A stretch of 64,000 bases of DNA from the NCBI RefSeq assembly GCF_019393635.1, contig NC_057867.1, positions 58,732,492 through 58,796,491 on the forward strand, in the 5' to 3' direction. The first letter of the stretch is position 1, and each line of letters starts with the position of its first letter. This document shows, piece by piece, positions 45,913 to 57,454 of this stretch. The stretch is from Dromiciops gliroides (Eukaryota; Chordata; Mammalia; Microbiotheria; Microbiotheriidae). The position numbers were made by a program, and so were the translations under genes. The notes beneath the pieces are model-generated. The model was not told the DNA's origin and ran no database searches. It saw nothing but the letters and a program-made list of their open reading frames with translations.

Positions 45913-46436
45913 TTTTTAATATGTTTCTTTTGTGTATTCTTGACACTTCTTTTTAACCTCTTCTGCTTTCTGTGAAGAGCCTAAATTATTTCCATGTCCT
46001 GGACCTAGCAAACCCCCATATCCTGCTTTCTTGATTCCTGTGCTTCTGAGTCACCATTCTTTTCCCTTGCTACTGATTAACACACTTTGATTCCTCTCTA
46101 CCTTAGGCCTACCCCTCTACAATTTCTATCTTTTTCTGCCCTCCCAATTCACAGTGCCCTATGGAACCTATGCCCTTGTTTTGACAAACTCCCCTCCATT
46201 CTAATTCTCTGCACTTTCCCCACTTTTCCCCTTCTAGTACTCATGGAAATTTCTGACCCTTCAGAAGACATGGAATCCCTGACCCATCTCTTCAGGGGTG
46301 GTTGCTCCTTCTGTCACTGAGCCAGGATGAGAGTAATCAACCATCTTCTTTTTCCCATCACTATTTTCACCCCCCCCCACCACCATTTTCATCAGTCCAA
46401 AACTGATTCCCTTTTGAATCAGTTTTGAATCAGTTC

Positions 46437-46790
46437 AATCTAAAGCCTCTAAACCTGGTGTCTGTGAACTTATAAAACATTTTTTATGATTGTATTTCAG
46501 TATAACCAATTTCCTTTGTAATTTTTTTGTGTTTTACGCATTTAACAAGCATTCTGATAAGGGATTCATAGGCTTTGCTATACTATCCAAGGAGACTACA
46601 ACATGCAAAAAATGGTTCACGGGGGCAGCTAGGTGGCACAGTGGATAGAGCACTGGCCCTGGATTCAGGAGGACCTGAGTTCAAATCTGGCCTCAGACAC
46701 TTGACACTTACTAGCTGTGTGACCCTGGGCAAGTCACTTAACCCCCATTGCCCTGCCCCCCCAAATGGTTTGAAACCCTTGATTTATACC
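46437..46790. mobile_element. hAT-type MITE, split by a SINE
   Basis: CTGGTGTCTGTGAAC at the left, ATTTCAGTATAACCAATTTC in the middle, and after the SINE GGTTTGAAACCCTTG at the right. The same family as 25029-25215. Confidence 0.6.
46621..46762 (+). mobile_element. WSINE1-type SINE inside a hAT MITE
   Basis: Close to consensus. The tail is C7 and AAA rather than an A run. It interrupts the right part of a MITE. Confidence 0.85.
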
Positions 46791-47302
46791 AGCCTATCTA
46801 TATGAAAATGGCTGTGATATGCCACCCTTCCAAATCACTCTCCCTCCTTTCTCCATAATCTTTCCCTCCACCTCTATCCCTACCCACATGTTTGGGGACT
46901 TCAATACACATGTTAATTCCCTCTCATCCATGCTTCGAGTTCATCAGTCTCCTTAACCTCAGGTATATATAGTCCCTCCACATCAGCCACCCACAGGATT
47001 TGCATAATAGCACCTATATTAGGGGACTGTTGTGAGGATCAAATGAGTTTTAAAAATGTAAACCACTTTGTAAATCTTAAAGTGCTATGTAAGTGGTAGG
47101 GATTGTGATTATTAATGAAACAGTATTAATCACATTGTCCTCATGGGGCTATTGTGAGCCTGAAATTAAATGATGTATATAACCTTTTAACTTCTAAGAG
47201 GCCACATAAATTCTTGATCTTCTAATATTAACTATGAAATAATAACAAATATAATAATAATTCTGAAAAATTCCCTCTTCCTTTGGATATCAGAAGTTGA
47301 AG

Positions 47303-47449
47303 AGGGGCAGCTAGGTGGCGCAGTAGATAGAGCACTGGCCCTGGAGTCAGGAGTACCTCAGTTCAAATCCAGCCTCAGACACTTAACACTTACTAGCTGT
47401 GTGACCCTGGGCAAGTCACTTAACCCCAATTCCCTCACTTAAAAAAAAA
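47303..47449 (+). mobile_element. WSINE1-type SINE
   Basis: Target duplication AGAAGTTGAAG at 47292-47302 and 47450-47460. Confidence 0.9.
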
Positions 47450-47788
47450 AGAAGTTGAAGGATTTTGAAAGATTAAAGGCACATGAGATAGCCATTCCAT
47501 CAGTAAGCATTTATTTACCTCCTACTGTGTACCAGGCACTGTGCTGTCCTAGGTACATTGTGCCATCCTATATCCCAATATTAAAGATAAAAAGAAAGGC
47601 AGAAACAGCCCCTGCCCCTTGAGAAGTTATCTTTCTAATGGAAATGGAGTACAGGAGGGATGGAAGGAGGTGCTGGTAGAAGTGAGAAGGCATAGGGCAT
47701 CAAGGGCATAGACTAGCCTTGGTTAGAATGTTATTTTATTTTATTTTTAATAATTCCAAAATTAGAGGAAACAGCAAAATATATTGAG

Positions 47789-48010
47789 GATGTTTTAAGT
47801 TGAAAATTTTTCTTCCATTTTCTGTCCATTTTGAAAGTCATGATGCACTGGGGCAACATTAGTTTTCATTGCCAGCCATTCAGATGAAAATTAGCAAAGC
47901 ATTACATAGCAATCTCCATGGTTGTTAGCAAAAAAGTATTATTTTAAATAAAGGGGGTAATTTAAATCTAATAACTGTTCGTGGACATCAACAATTTCAT
48001 ATACTTGTAC
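47789..48010 (+). repeat. Unassigned dispersed repeat, copy B
   Basis: Counterpart of 38615-38842: TGTTTTAAGTTG, ACTGGGGCAACATTAG, GTTGTTAGCAAAAAAGTATT, ATCTAATAACTGTTC, ATCAACAATTTCATA. Same orientation. No poly(A) or target duplication seen. Confidence 0.6.
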
Positions 48011-48319
48011 TTCTTGACCAGTATTGTTTAATCTAAGTAGTTCTACATAGGAATGAAAATAGGAGGAGATATGTGGTGGCCTTTTCTGGTCGGTATTACA
48101 GACCAAAGCTGTGTCTTCTGAGGGCTGTTGGATCCTCTTCTTTGGCTGAATACAGCTTAGAAATACTTTGGGGTTTTTTCCTCACTAAATTGACTGGACA
48201 GAGGAAGCTGCCTTGGAATCCTGGAGATGTTGCCAAAATGTGATTTTTTTTTTGGAATAACATTCCAAAGTGATCTGCTACCTACATCCCAAAGTTTGGT
48301 GGAAAGAAGGATTGGGGGA

Positions 48320-49335
48320 CCCATAGAATCATAGGATCTCAGAGACCATGCAGTCCAGCCTGCACCTGCACCTGAACCTGGATGAAAATCTCCTTTACCA
48401 CATCCCTGACTAACAGAAATCTGGTTGCCACTTACTCTCCAGAGATAGCACCCCATTGTATTTTGATATTTCAAATGGATTTGGGATTTTATCCATGTGT
48501 ATATTTTCTCCATTAGTGACCCATGACATCTCAATCTGTGTTATACATGTTCATGGTATTCCATAGATGCCATACAGAGGACCAAAACAGCATGCTAGTG
48601 GGGTTTTTTGTTTTGTTTTGTTTTGGTTTTTGGTTTTTGTTTGTTTTGTTTTGTTTTTTGCAGGGCAATGAGAGTTAAGTGACTTGCCCAGAGTCACACA
48701 GCTAGCAAGTGTCAAGTGTCTGAGGTTGGATTTGTTCTCAGGTCTTCCTGAATCCAGGGCGGGTGCTTTATCCACTGCGCCACCTAGCTGCCCCCATGCT
48801 AGTGGTTTTGTTAATGCTTTTTTTAAAAATACAGCCCCCAGAACTAAACACAATACTCAAGATGTGTTCTGACAGGGGCAGAGTACAGAGGGACTGTCAC
48901 TTCCCTATTCCTGGAAGCACTACCTCTCAATGCAGCCCAAGAACACATTAGCTTTTTGGGGGCCACCCCACATATTTATATTGAGCTTGCATTCCACTAA
49001 AACTTCCAGATCTCTTTCAGAAAAGCTATTATCAAATCATGTCTCCCCTATCTTGTATTTGTGAAGTTGATTTTTTGAACCCAAGTATAAGGCTTTACAT
49101 TTTTCTCTATTGGTTTTCCTATTGTTAGATTCAGGTCAATGCTCTAGCCTGCCAAGGTCTTTTTGGATCTTGGCTCTGCTATCCGGTGTGTTAGTAATAC
49201 CTCCCAGCTTTGACATCTGCACATTTGATGGGCATGCCATCTTTGCCTTCATCCCGGTCACTGATAAAAATGGTAAACAGATCAGAGCCAAGCTCATTTA
49301 AAACATCTGACCATATAATCCTTGCAGCACAATTG
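48320..49335 (-). mobile_element. L3/CR1 LINE, RT palm region to 3' end, with a SINE inside
   Basis: Minus strand near 49230-49190 reads GCAGATGTCAAAGCTGGGAGG, a decayed form of the CR1 FADDTKLGG block, followed by IQKDLGRLEH near 49150. The 3' part matches L3/CR1 sequence known from amniotes. It ends near an AATCATAGGATCTCAGAG block. Confidence 0.75.
48606..48794 (-). mobile_element. WSINE1-type SINE inside L3/CR1
   Basis: Target duplication CATGCTAGTGG at 48591-48601 and 48795-48805. Long GTTTT-type tail on the plus strand. Confidence 0.9.
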
Positions 49336-49649
49336 CCTCATATTACCTGAGAATAGATGATAGTTCTGGGTAACTGAAGACACTGATTAAGGGCTGCCAT
49401 CTTTATAGTTCACCAGGTTTGCCTTTGATTTGGATGAAAAAATTTGGAATTTCTGAATACCCAAATATGGGTTATTACTCCCAGTTTCGTGAAAAACATT
49501 CTGAGTGGACTAGGTCTACCACAGTCTTGCTATCCTGAAACAGATTCTTCAAGTCTGAAACTACAGAATATCATTGTTTTCATCATTAGTTGATTTGCAT
49601 CTGAAGTTTTTCATTGGTACCTATTCCTCATATAAATTTCAGTTATCTT

Positions 49650-49845
49650 TGAGATTATAGTGTAGTACAGTAGAAAGAGCTTCTGATTTTGAAGTCAGAA
49701 GACATGGGTTCAAATTATGGTTCTTCCCCTTAATACCTGTATGACCTTGGACAAGTCATGTAACTGGTCTGTGCCTCAGTTTCCTTCTTTCTAAAATAAG
49801 GAGGCTGGACTGATCCCCTAATCTCTTTCTTTCATTTTAGGTTAT
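49650..49845 (+). mobile_element. MIR-type SINE
   Basis: GAAGTCAGAAGACATGGG, GACCTTGGACAAGTCATG, CCTCAGTTTCCTTC. Confidence 0.65.
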
Positions 49846-50850
49846 TTCTTAAAAGGGTACTTGTGTTGGTCAAAGTTTGTAGAGCAGTTTTCGCCTTGCT
49901 CAAGAGGTTAAATGGATGATCAGTTAAATAATCCATGCACTAAGGACATAAAAAAGTGAGGCATTTCCAATCTGACAACATGAACAACTATAGGTATATA
50001 GAAAATAAGGACAAGATAATTTAGAAAGTGGTAGGTGCTGGAGAGGGGAAGGGGGAGGGAAGCAGGAAAGGCTTTATGTAGAAGGTGTTACTTGAGGCCT
50101 TTGTCAAATGGACATTGTGCATTAAAATTGTTTGAGAGCTAAATGCGATTGGGTCTTCTCTCCAGTACTGAAGGGTCAATACCAGATTGGATCACTTGTA
50201 AATTCTGCTTAAAAATTCAATTAAAATAGGTTTTCTTGAAATGGAAATTTATTTTTTCACATTGAATCCTCTCTTTTCTTCTGCTGGTTACATGACCATT
50301 TTTTTTCTTTTCTCATTTTGTATTTAAATTTAAAATACATTTTTTAAATTACAAAAAAATAAAATTCAATTAAAACATATTTACAAGGTCTCCTGATTAA
50401 AAGTGACTCCCTTTAAAAATGCTTGGGCATACTTTTTATTGTAATCAAGTGAGGGCATTTTAGTACTGGTGCCCTTTACGGATCCTGCAATTTGTCAATC
50501 AATATACTAAATATTGGAAATTGCCGACTAGAGGGGAAATAACCTCAGAGGGTAATAATCTTAGGGAAATCGATTGCATTGTGAGTTTTTTTCTGCTTAA
50601 AGGCTTTGAATTTTTTAATTGATGTTTTCTGAGGCTTGATGATTGGATTGGTCCAGTAGTTTTCTTGGCAGAAGAGTCATGCAACTTTCAGGTAGTACTT
50701 CATTGGTCTTCTAAGAGCATAGCTGGTATTTTTTGTTGACATTTTTGGTTTCATTGTCTCCTAGCAAATTCGTCCAGTGGGAAGGCTTCAAAGTCAGTAC
50801 ATATTTGTATCACTGGCTAAAACAAACACAATAATCTAGGGAAAGAATGC
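49840..50850. other. Unique AT-rich stretch
   Basis: No gene or clear transposon. A polyA/T-rich core at 50300-50370. Confidence 0.4.
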
Positions 50851-50854
50851 ATTT

Positions 50855-51017
50855 TTTCCTTTTCTTTTTTTGGGGGGGGGGTAGGGCAATGAGGGTTAAG
50901 TGACTTGCCCAAGGTCACACAGCTAGTAAGTATCAAGTGTCTAAGGCTGGATTTGAACTCAGGTCTTCCTGAATCCAGGGCCAGTGCTTTATCCACTGTG
51001 CCACCTGGCTGCCCCTG
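50855..51017 (-). mobile_element. WSINE1-type SINE
   Basis: GAAAGAATGCATTTT before and GAAAGAGTACATTTT after. The tail side carries a G11 run. Confidence 0.85.
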
Positions 51018-51689
51018 GAAAGAGTACATTTTAGTGAGACCTGTATGGGCAGTAGGCTACCCTCCGACCCAGAAATATTGGGAGAAAATGTAAACTGGCT
51101 TGGATTCACAGGCCCATTGATTGGATTGTGAAAGAATCCTATTTATGACATTATTCAGTGGAGAGTGAATTTTTGGCAGCTTTCTATGAGAAGTTCCTTT
51201 CTAAGAGAAGTTTCTGATGTAAAATATGCTTTTTTCATTATAAATTACAGCCTTGTTTCTTTACCTCAGTTTCTAAGACAGCAAAATAAAAGGGAAAAGA
51301 GAAGGTAGAGAGAACTCTAGATAGAAATAGCAGAAGAAAGGGTTTTTTGGTGAGTGATATGTCCTTTCAAAGTCCTTGTTGAAATGAAACTGGTAAAATC
51401 TGCTTTGAATTCACTATTCTCTACCAAGTCATGTGGAAGGCTCTCCAAGTTGAACTTTTGGTGAAATTAACTGGGAAAAAAATTACAAGCACATGGAGCT
51501 GGCACTGATTAAGACCTTCTCTTTTTCTCCCTGTTCTAATGAGGGACTTGAGAGAATGAATAGTGTCTGCCTGAGGACTTCCAGAATGCTGGCTCTCACC
51601 CATACCAGCAGAGACTTTAGACAGCCTTGTGTGACAAATAATGGAGGATCATTGAGTGGAGAGACTGGAGAGGTCTTGTGGTCCAGCTC

Positions 51690-52030
51690 CCTCACAGAGG
51701 ATCATAGATACAGAGCTGGAATGGGTCTTAGAAATCATCCAGTCTCTTCATTTTACAGATGAGCACTCTGAGGGAAAGAGAAATGAAGTGATTTGCCCAG
51801 GGTCACACAGGGAGAATCAGGGTACAAACTCAGGTACTGTGACTCTAAATCAAGTGCGCTATTGACTACCCCACATTGCTGCCTATCTAGATGCTTAAGT
51901 CAATTAACTGGGAATAAACCTGTGTGACCTTGGGAAATCGCTTCACTTCCCTGGGCCTCAGTTTCCTCCTATGTAAAATGAAGGAACTAGATGACCTCTG
52001 AGATTATTTCCAGCACCCTGTGATCCTAAT
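51690..52030. mobile_element. MIR-type pair in opposite orientation
   Basis: Minus copy at 51690-51885 (TTTACAGATGAGCACTCTG); plus 3' piece at 51905-52030 (GGGCCTCAGTTTCCTCC). Confidence 0.6.
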
Positions 52031-52035
52031 GCACA

Positions 52036-52255
52036 TGTTGTTTTTGTTGCTGTTTGTCTTTCATTTTGGAAGAAGACCAATGACATCATGGGGTGATGTC
52101 TCAACTTGCTTGTGAATTGGATTTAAGTGAGGCAGTGCACAAAGTTGTCAGCTTCACTCTCTCTTCCTGAGTCATTCAAGTCCACTGGCAGGACAAAAGT
52201 AAGGGCACTGGGTGACCTTGGTGTGAAGGAGAGAGACCAAGATCTGTAGTGAGGG
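52036..52255 (-). mobile_element. Diverged tail-module copy, same subfamily as 37.6 kb
   Basis: Plus-strand view: TTGTTTTTGTTGCTGTTTGTC, ACCAATGACATCATGGGG, and TCCACTGGCAGGACAAAAG. It shares the GGACAAAAGT variant with 37600-37818. Confidence 0.55.
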
Positions 52256-52342
52256 CATTTGAACCTGAGGTATGTGATCCCCACTTCTGCAACTAGTAGT
52301 ATCCTCCCTTCCAAACTTTTTATTTATTTGTATTTATTCTCT

Positions 52343-52440
52343 TTATGTGTGTGTATATATATGTATTATGTATGTGTATGTATAAATGCATGCATATATA
52401 TGTGTATATATGTATATACATGCATGCATTTATATGTACT
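52343..52440. repeat. Alternating purine-pyrimidine tract with near-palindrome
   Basis: TGTATATATATG-type sequence. Its core at 52384-52431 starts AAATGCATGCAT and ends ATGCATGCATTT. Confidence 0.8.
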
Positions 52441-52464
52441 TGTTTTGTTTCTCATTAAGATTTA

Positions 52465-52570
52465 TGCCCCTTGAGAATGGGATTGTTTCATTCTCGGTAT
52501 TTGTTTCCCAACGTCCAGCAAGGTGCCTAGTACACAGTAGGTACTTAATAAATGCTGATGGATTGCTTGA
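52465..52570 (+). mobile_element. L2 LINE 3' end
   Basis: CCCCTTGAGAATGGGATTG, AAGGTGCCTAGTACACAG, AATAAATGCTGATGGATTG. Confidence 0.65.
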
Positions 52571-52839
52571 TTTGTGATGGTAATTCTCCTGGAGCTGTGA
52601 AATGGTTTCCCTTCCCACTGTGGTGGATAAACACTGGGCTTGTAGTCACATGATCATGGCATCAGTCACATGACTAGCTGATATTTCTACAGCACTTAGG
52701 GTTCACAAAGCACTTTTCATTTGGATGACCTTTCCAACTTGGATTTAGGAAGGTCTTAGTCCAAGTCCTGGTTTTCACCCTCAATAGCCACGTGACCTTG
52801 AACAAATTACTTCCACTCCCTGGGAGGCAGGATCCTCTG

Positions 52840-53330
52840 GAAAAGGAGTGAGCCGATCGGACTTAACCTTTACGGACCCCGTGCAGTGGAAATCTGTGCC
52901 CCTACGCTCCTGATTAAGCTCCTTTGTGGTCAGAGGAGCTGGAGGAACAATGAAGAGAGAGCCCTGTAGGGGGCGCTCTATTACCTGCCTGATGAGAATT
53001 TGCGGCTTTTCCCCTGGGTGGTAAAAGCATGCGCAGTGACATCAGGAAGGCAGCGTCCACAGAGAAGGATCGGGGCCTGGTCAGGTCCCAAAGGGAGCCG
53101 TGTACCCCGCCCCGGAAGAGAGAGGAATGCCTGGGGCCCCTTCCTGGGAACTGCAGAAGCAGATTAAGGAAGCGACTGCAGAAGGAGCGAGGACAGGGGA
53201 TTTCGGGGCGAGGGGGTAGTTATCAGAGCAACAGGGACCGACAGAGAGCAGGGCTCCTACGCCTCTGCTGGAGAGGATTGCTCATTTCCCAGACAGTAAG
53301 GGGCTCTGGGTTCCTGGGGATTTAGCTAGA
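52840..53330. promoter_or_regulatory. CpG-enriched promoter-like patch, possible unannotated first exon
   Basis: CpG density here is visibly higher than in the flanks. It holds GGGGGCGCTCT near 52973, an NRF1-like GCATGCGCA at 53027-53035, a CRE-like TGACATCA at 53037-53044 and a GC box (CCCCGCCCCGG) near 53107. A plausible donor, ACA|GTAAGG, lies near 53295. A 98-codon Arg-rich frame starts at an ATG at 53029 but has no recognisable domain. It could be the 5' end of a plus-strand gene or lncRNA continuing right, or an enhancer. No partner exon was found. Confidence 0.4.
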
Positions 53331-53384
53331 TCCTGGGGCTAGTGGTTTCAGTTGTGGTGAAGGGTGGAAAGATGGCTTGATCTG

Positions 53385-53560
53385 GCACAGCAACTCTGGG
53401 GCCAAATCCAGCTCCACTGCTTCCCAGCTATGTGGACTTTTAACAATTCACTTCTATTCCCAGGGCCACGACTTCCTCATCTGTAAAACTGAAGGAGTTG
53501 GAATAGATGTCTTCCCAGATTCCTGGCCTTTGCCTCTTCAAGGAGGAACAAGATAAGCTT
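53385..53560 (+). mobile_element. MIR-type SINE
   Basis: AACTCTGGGGCCAAATCCAG, GACTTCCTCATCTGTAAAAC. It marks the right limit of the promoter-like patch. Confidence 0.55.
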
Positions 53561-53802
53561 CCTGGTCCCAAGAAATTTGTTCTTTAATTGGAAAGATGAG
53601 TACAACCCCCAGGATGCCAGAGAGTGAGAGATCTGGCAAGCCCCTATGGGCCTAGCTCACACATTAGCCTAGGCTAAGCAGAGGCAGGGGCCACCACCAC
53701 TTGTCCCCTCCTGTCCTGGGGGACCCCTTACAAGGCAGGTGGGGCTGACAGTTGCTCAGAATTCCATGGTCCAGACACAGCTATAAGAAATTAAAAGGGG
53801 GT

Positions 53803-53913
53803 AGGGGCAGGTAGGTGGTGCAGTAGATAAAGCACTGGCCCTGGATTCAGGAGGACCTGAGTTCTGTGTGACCCTGGGCAAGTCACTTAACCCTCATTGC
53901 CCACCAAAAAAAA
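53803..53913 (+). mobile_element. WSINE1-type SINE with internal deletion
   Basis: Jumps from GACCTGAGTT directly to CTGTGTGACC, losing about 45 bases of the core. Followed by an AAAGG microsatellite. Confidence 0.8.
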
Positions 53914-53953
53914 GGAAAGGAAAGGAAAGGAAAGGAAAAAATAAATAAATAAA
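53914..53953. repeat. (AAAGG)n(ATAA)n tail microsatellite
   Basis: Five AAAGG units, then AATAAATAAATAAA, grown from a SINE A-tail. Confidence 0.85.
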
Positions 53954-54539
53954 CCGGGCAAATTCTTTGCTACTTAAGAAGCAGATCAATCACTGTTAAT
54001 GAGGTCATGAGTTTTTACTGCATTGCTCAGCCCAAAACTTACATAGGCATTAAATGTACTTAAATAGAGACAGTCTGAAATATCAGGAGTTCCTTTTAGT
54101 TTGAGAAATGTTTCATGGCCAAATGATGAAATCTTGTCCAGATGAAGGGAAAGAAAGATAGAAAAGTTCAATGAAATGTGAAATTCTGCTGTGAATGCCC
54201 TGTTACTGACTTCTCAATTCCGTCTTGTCACAGATGATAAGAATAGAGCAGAGAACCTTCCCATCTCATCTTGGACCATAGTTTCATTCTCTTCCAGTGC
54301 CCAACCTACCCCATAGCTGATATCAAGAGAGAGAAAACTGAGTTAGTTTGAAGGGACTGCATTGAAGGAGCAGAGAAAAATGGCTAATGTGAATGTGCTG
54401 TTTATTCTATTAGGTTTGACAGGTTTATCTTCTTTGTTTCTACAGCTCTGTCACTTGTGTTCAATTTAAACAGGCATATCAATTAGAAGTGACTTTAACA
54501 TTATAATGAAAAGGTTAGGGTTTTGAACTGTAATAACAA

Positions 54540-55005
54540 CAACAACAATAATAACAGTATCTGACATTTCTGTAACATGCTTTAAGGCTTACTATGCACT
54601 CTCCTCATTTGGGCCTTACAACAATCCTGTTGGGCCAAGTACCACAAACATTATTATCTCCATTTTACAGATGAGATAACTGAGGCTCAAAAAAAAATAG
54701 AATTTGGTAATGTGGCTAACAAGCATTAGAGTGGAATTTGAACCCAGATCTTTTTGGTTTCAATTACATCACTCTATCCATGACAGCAGGCTACCTGTGC
54801 CTTATTCTGTAATGAATGTGAAATAAAAAGGCACTATTTTCTACTTCCATTAATCATGGAATCAGAACGACAGAGCTAAAAGAACCTGTGGGGTCATTTA
54901 TCATAACCCCCTGTTTTCACACATGGAGAAACCGAGGCCTAGAAAGTGGAAGTGACTTGCCAAAAGTCACACACTAAGTTAGCAACAGAATCAGAACTAG
55001 CATCC
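54540..55005 (-). mobile_element. Two MIR-type SINEs
   Basis: 54540-54795 with a (ACA)n start and CATTTTACAGATGAGATAAC; 54850-55005 with CACATGGAGAAACCGAGGCC. Confidence 0.6.
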
Positions 55006-55009
55006 AATT

Positions 55010-55670
55010 AGAAGTAAATATTTTCCCCCAGACAGATATAGAAGACACTGTTATCTATGAATACAGACATTGAGAAATAATAGCTTTTAAATTTGAATGT
55101 ATGAAATGTCAGGTGCTTTCATAAGAAACTTTTCTTTAAAAGTAGTTTCACTTAAGACTTTTAATCATTTCGTATTGCCACCTCCAACTGGCTCGATGTT
55201 CATTCACTCTGGTCCAACTTCTCATTACTTTTCTAATATTATGGATGGCTTTCCTGTCCTCTCTGTGGTGATTTCATGCTTGATCACTGCCTCTTGGGAC
55301 TTGTCTGCTTATTAGAAACAGTTGTCAAGGAGCAGAAGGTGATTTAATAAATAAAAGTTACTGTTTGTCAGAATAACTGGGGCACAAACCTACCACAAAC
55401 ACATTTTGCATGATTTGAAGTCATTAAAAACACAAGTCAGCACAAAATTGGTCCTGTTTTGTGAATCTTAAGCAAGCATTTCATTCCAATTTAATGAAAC
55501 TGCTATTGTTAGGGATTAAGTATCATTTGCCTATTTTGAGAGAGAGAGTATTTGGAGATGTAAATGAGAGAAATTAAGGGGGTTTCCAAAATTAATAAAT
55601 AAAAGTATGGATTTCAATGTTATAATCTTAGTATAACAGAATTTTAGTAGAGACCATAGAGATTGGCTTG
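55010..55670. other. Unique non-coding stretch
   Basis: No repeat recognised. The open frames are short and featureless. Confidence 0.4.
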
Positions 55671-55679
55671 TTCTACTTA

Positions 55680-55935
55680 GTGGCGCTAGGTGGCGCAGTA
55701 GATAAGGCCTAGAGACAGAAAGACCTGACTTCGTACTCCTCAGACACTTGACAGCTTTGTGTCATTGGGTAAGTCATTTAACCTCTGCCTACTCAGTTTT
55801 CCCATCTGTAAAATGGGAATAATAACATTAACTCCCTCCCAGGGTTGTTGTAAGGATCAAATGAAATCATATTTTAAAGCGCTTAGCATGGGGCCTGGTA
55901 CATAGTAGGTGTTTAATAAATGCATGTTTCCTTTA
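55680..55935 (+). mobile_element. MIR/THER1-type SINE with WSINE-like head
   Basis: Head GCTAGGTGGCGCAGTAGATA as in WSINE, but body and end as in MIR (CATAGTAGGTGTTTAATAAA). It shows that the two families share head ancestry. Confidence 0.65.
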
Positions 55936-56624
55936 AAAATGAAGCCACTTGGAATTCTGCTCTTATGACCTCACTTCCTGTTTGTTCTCTCTGCTTTCCT
56001 GTCTCTTTCTGACCTCCATATATTTTGCCACAGTCTGATCACTGGACTCTGACTTCTGATGGCTACTTTGGGTTAATAATCCCACTTCACCTTGCCATCT
56101 AGGCTAAGCAGGTAGGTTATAAACTCTTTTTCTTAATCCCAATCTCCAATAAAGCAGGTCCCCCAAGGCCTCTATTAGCACTTTTTAAAGCCTAGTATTT
56201 TTAGTATTTTAAAGTAAAAGGTGATACTTCTGTTTAAAAATATCCTCTAATTCAGCCTTTTCATGATTTGAAAAAGCCCTTTTCTGTTAACTTGAGTCCA
56301 TGAAGATTTTTACTGTAGATTTCATGTGATAATCTCTGGATTTTCAGGTAACCAAGAGCCCAGCTATGCTCCAGGTGATCTCAGTCAGTCACTTTGAGGC
56401 CAATTTCATTTCCTGGCTGGATTTCCAGGTAATAAGAGCCATCACATTGCCCTTGAATATGATCTGAGAGCCATGTAATGGGCAAGGAGTCTCTTCCATC
56501 TTCATCTTCACTCAGTTCTCTGCTTTTTGATAAAGCTTTTGTTCTTTCTCATCTTGTTTTTTCAGGAAGGCTTGAACCTTGGTTTCCACTCACCCTTTGG
56601 AAATGGGGGCATTTCTAAGGAGGT

Positions 56625-56805
56625 AATGTGCCACAGTGGGCAGAACTTTAGCTATGGAATCAGAGGACGTGGATTAAATCTGAGCCCTTGCCCCCTCACT
56701 TACATGTGCTCACTGCCAGTGACACTTGGCAGGATCTCAATTTCTTTATCCCTAAAATGAGGGGGTTGAACCAGATGACCCAGCTCGAAATCTATGATTC
56801 TTTCA
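56625..56805 (+). mobile_element. MIR-type SINE
   Basis: GGAATCAGAGGACGTGGATT, CTCAATTTCTTTATCCC, ATCTATGATTCTTTC. Confidence 0.55.
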
Positions 56806-56994
56806 TTTAAGCTTAGGCCAACTTTGGGAGTTTTTTTTATTTTAATTTTTCCCCCAACTTTATTCATTGTTAAGACAATTACCAGGTGTTTCAGATACTC
56901 GCATTGTTATAGCTGGAAACAGGAACAGATGCTAAAATAGTTGGGATATATTGAAGACTTAAAGAGAATGTTAGGTTAAATCATATTGTAGTTT

Positions 56995-56996
<2 letters not shown>

Positions 56997-57072
<76 letters not shown>
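56997..57072. repeat. (GA)38 microsatellite
   Basis: 76 bp with no interruption, the longest pure dinucleotide run here. Confidence 0.95.
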
Positions 57073-57077
<5 letters not shown>

Positions 57078-57454
57078 TATGAATGTTAGGTTATGCCCCT
57101 GCTGTTGGCAGTTGGCCACAGGAGAAAAATTCCATAACATTCCAGAATGTGGGGTAGAGACTCAAGCTAAGAGAAATGTCAGAAAAGGTGCCCTTTCACT
57201 TGTTGAATTGCAAAAATAAATTGACCTCAAGTCAGTTAGCAACCCAGTGCCTATTTTGGTTACAAGTAAGCAAAGTTGTGGAGAGGGATGCTGTAGGTTC
57301 AGTCTCTATAATCAAAGGATTTCGAGTTAGGAGAGAGCTTGTAGGCCAGCCCTCTCATTGATAGGTAGGAGTGTGACTAGTAATGGGCTGGACAGCAAAA
57401 CAGGTCTAAGTGATGAGACCTTTGTTCTGACTTGAGACATCTCCCTGCGTGTTG

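Larger units (their letters stand above)
46085..46995 (+). mobile_element. L2 LINE endonuclease region, split by a hAT MITE
   Basis: Left part encodes SALWN....KLPSILILC, like the start of the L2 endonuclease domain. Right part at 46885-46920 encodes HMFGDFNTHVNS with the endonuclease GDFN motif. Many lesions, no function. Confidence 0.65.

Noticed and set aside
53029-53325. 98-residue Arg-rich protein
   Set aside because: No domain or conservation evidence. The composition follows from GC/purine-rich promoter DNA; kept only as part of the promoter-like patch.
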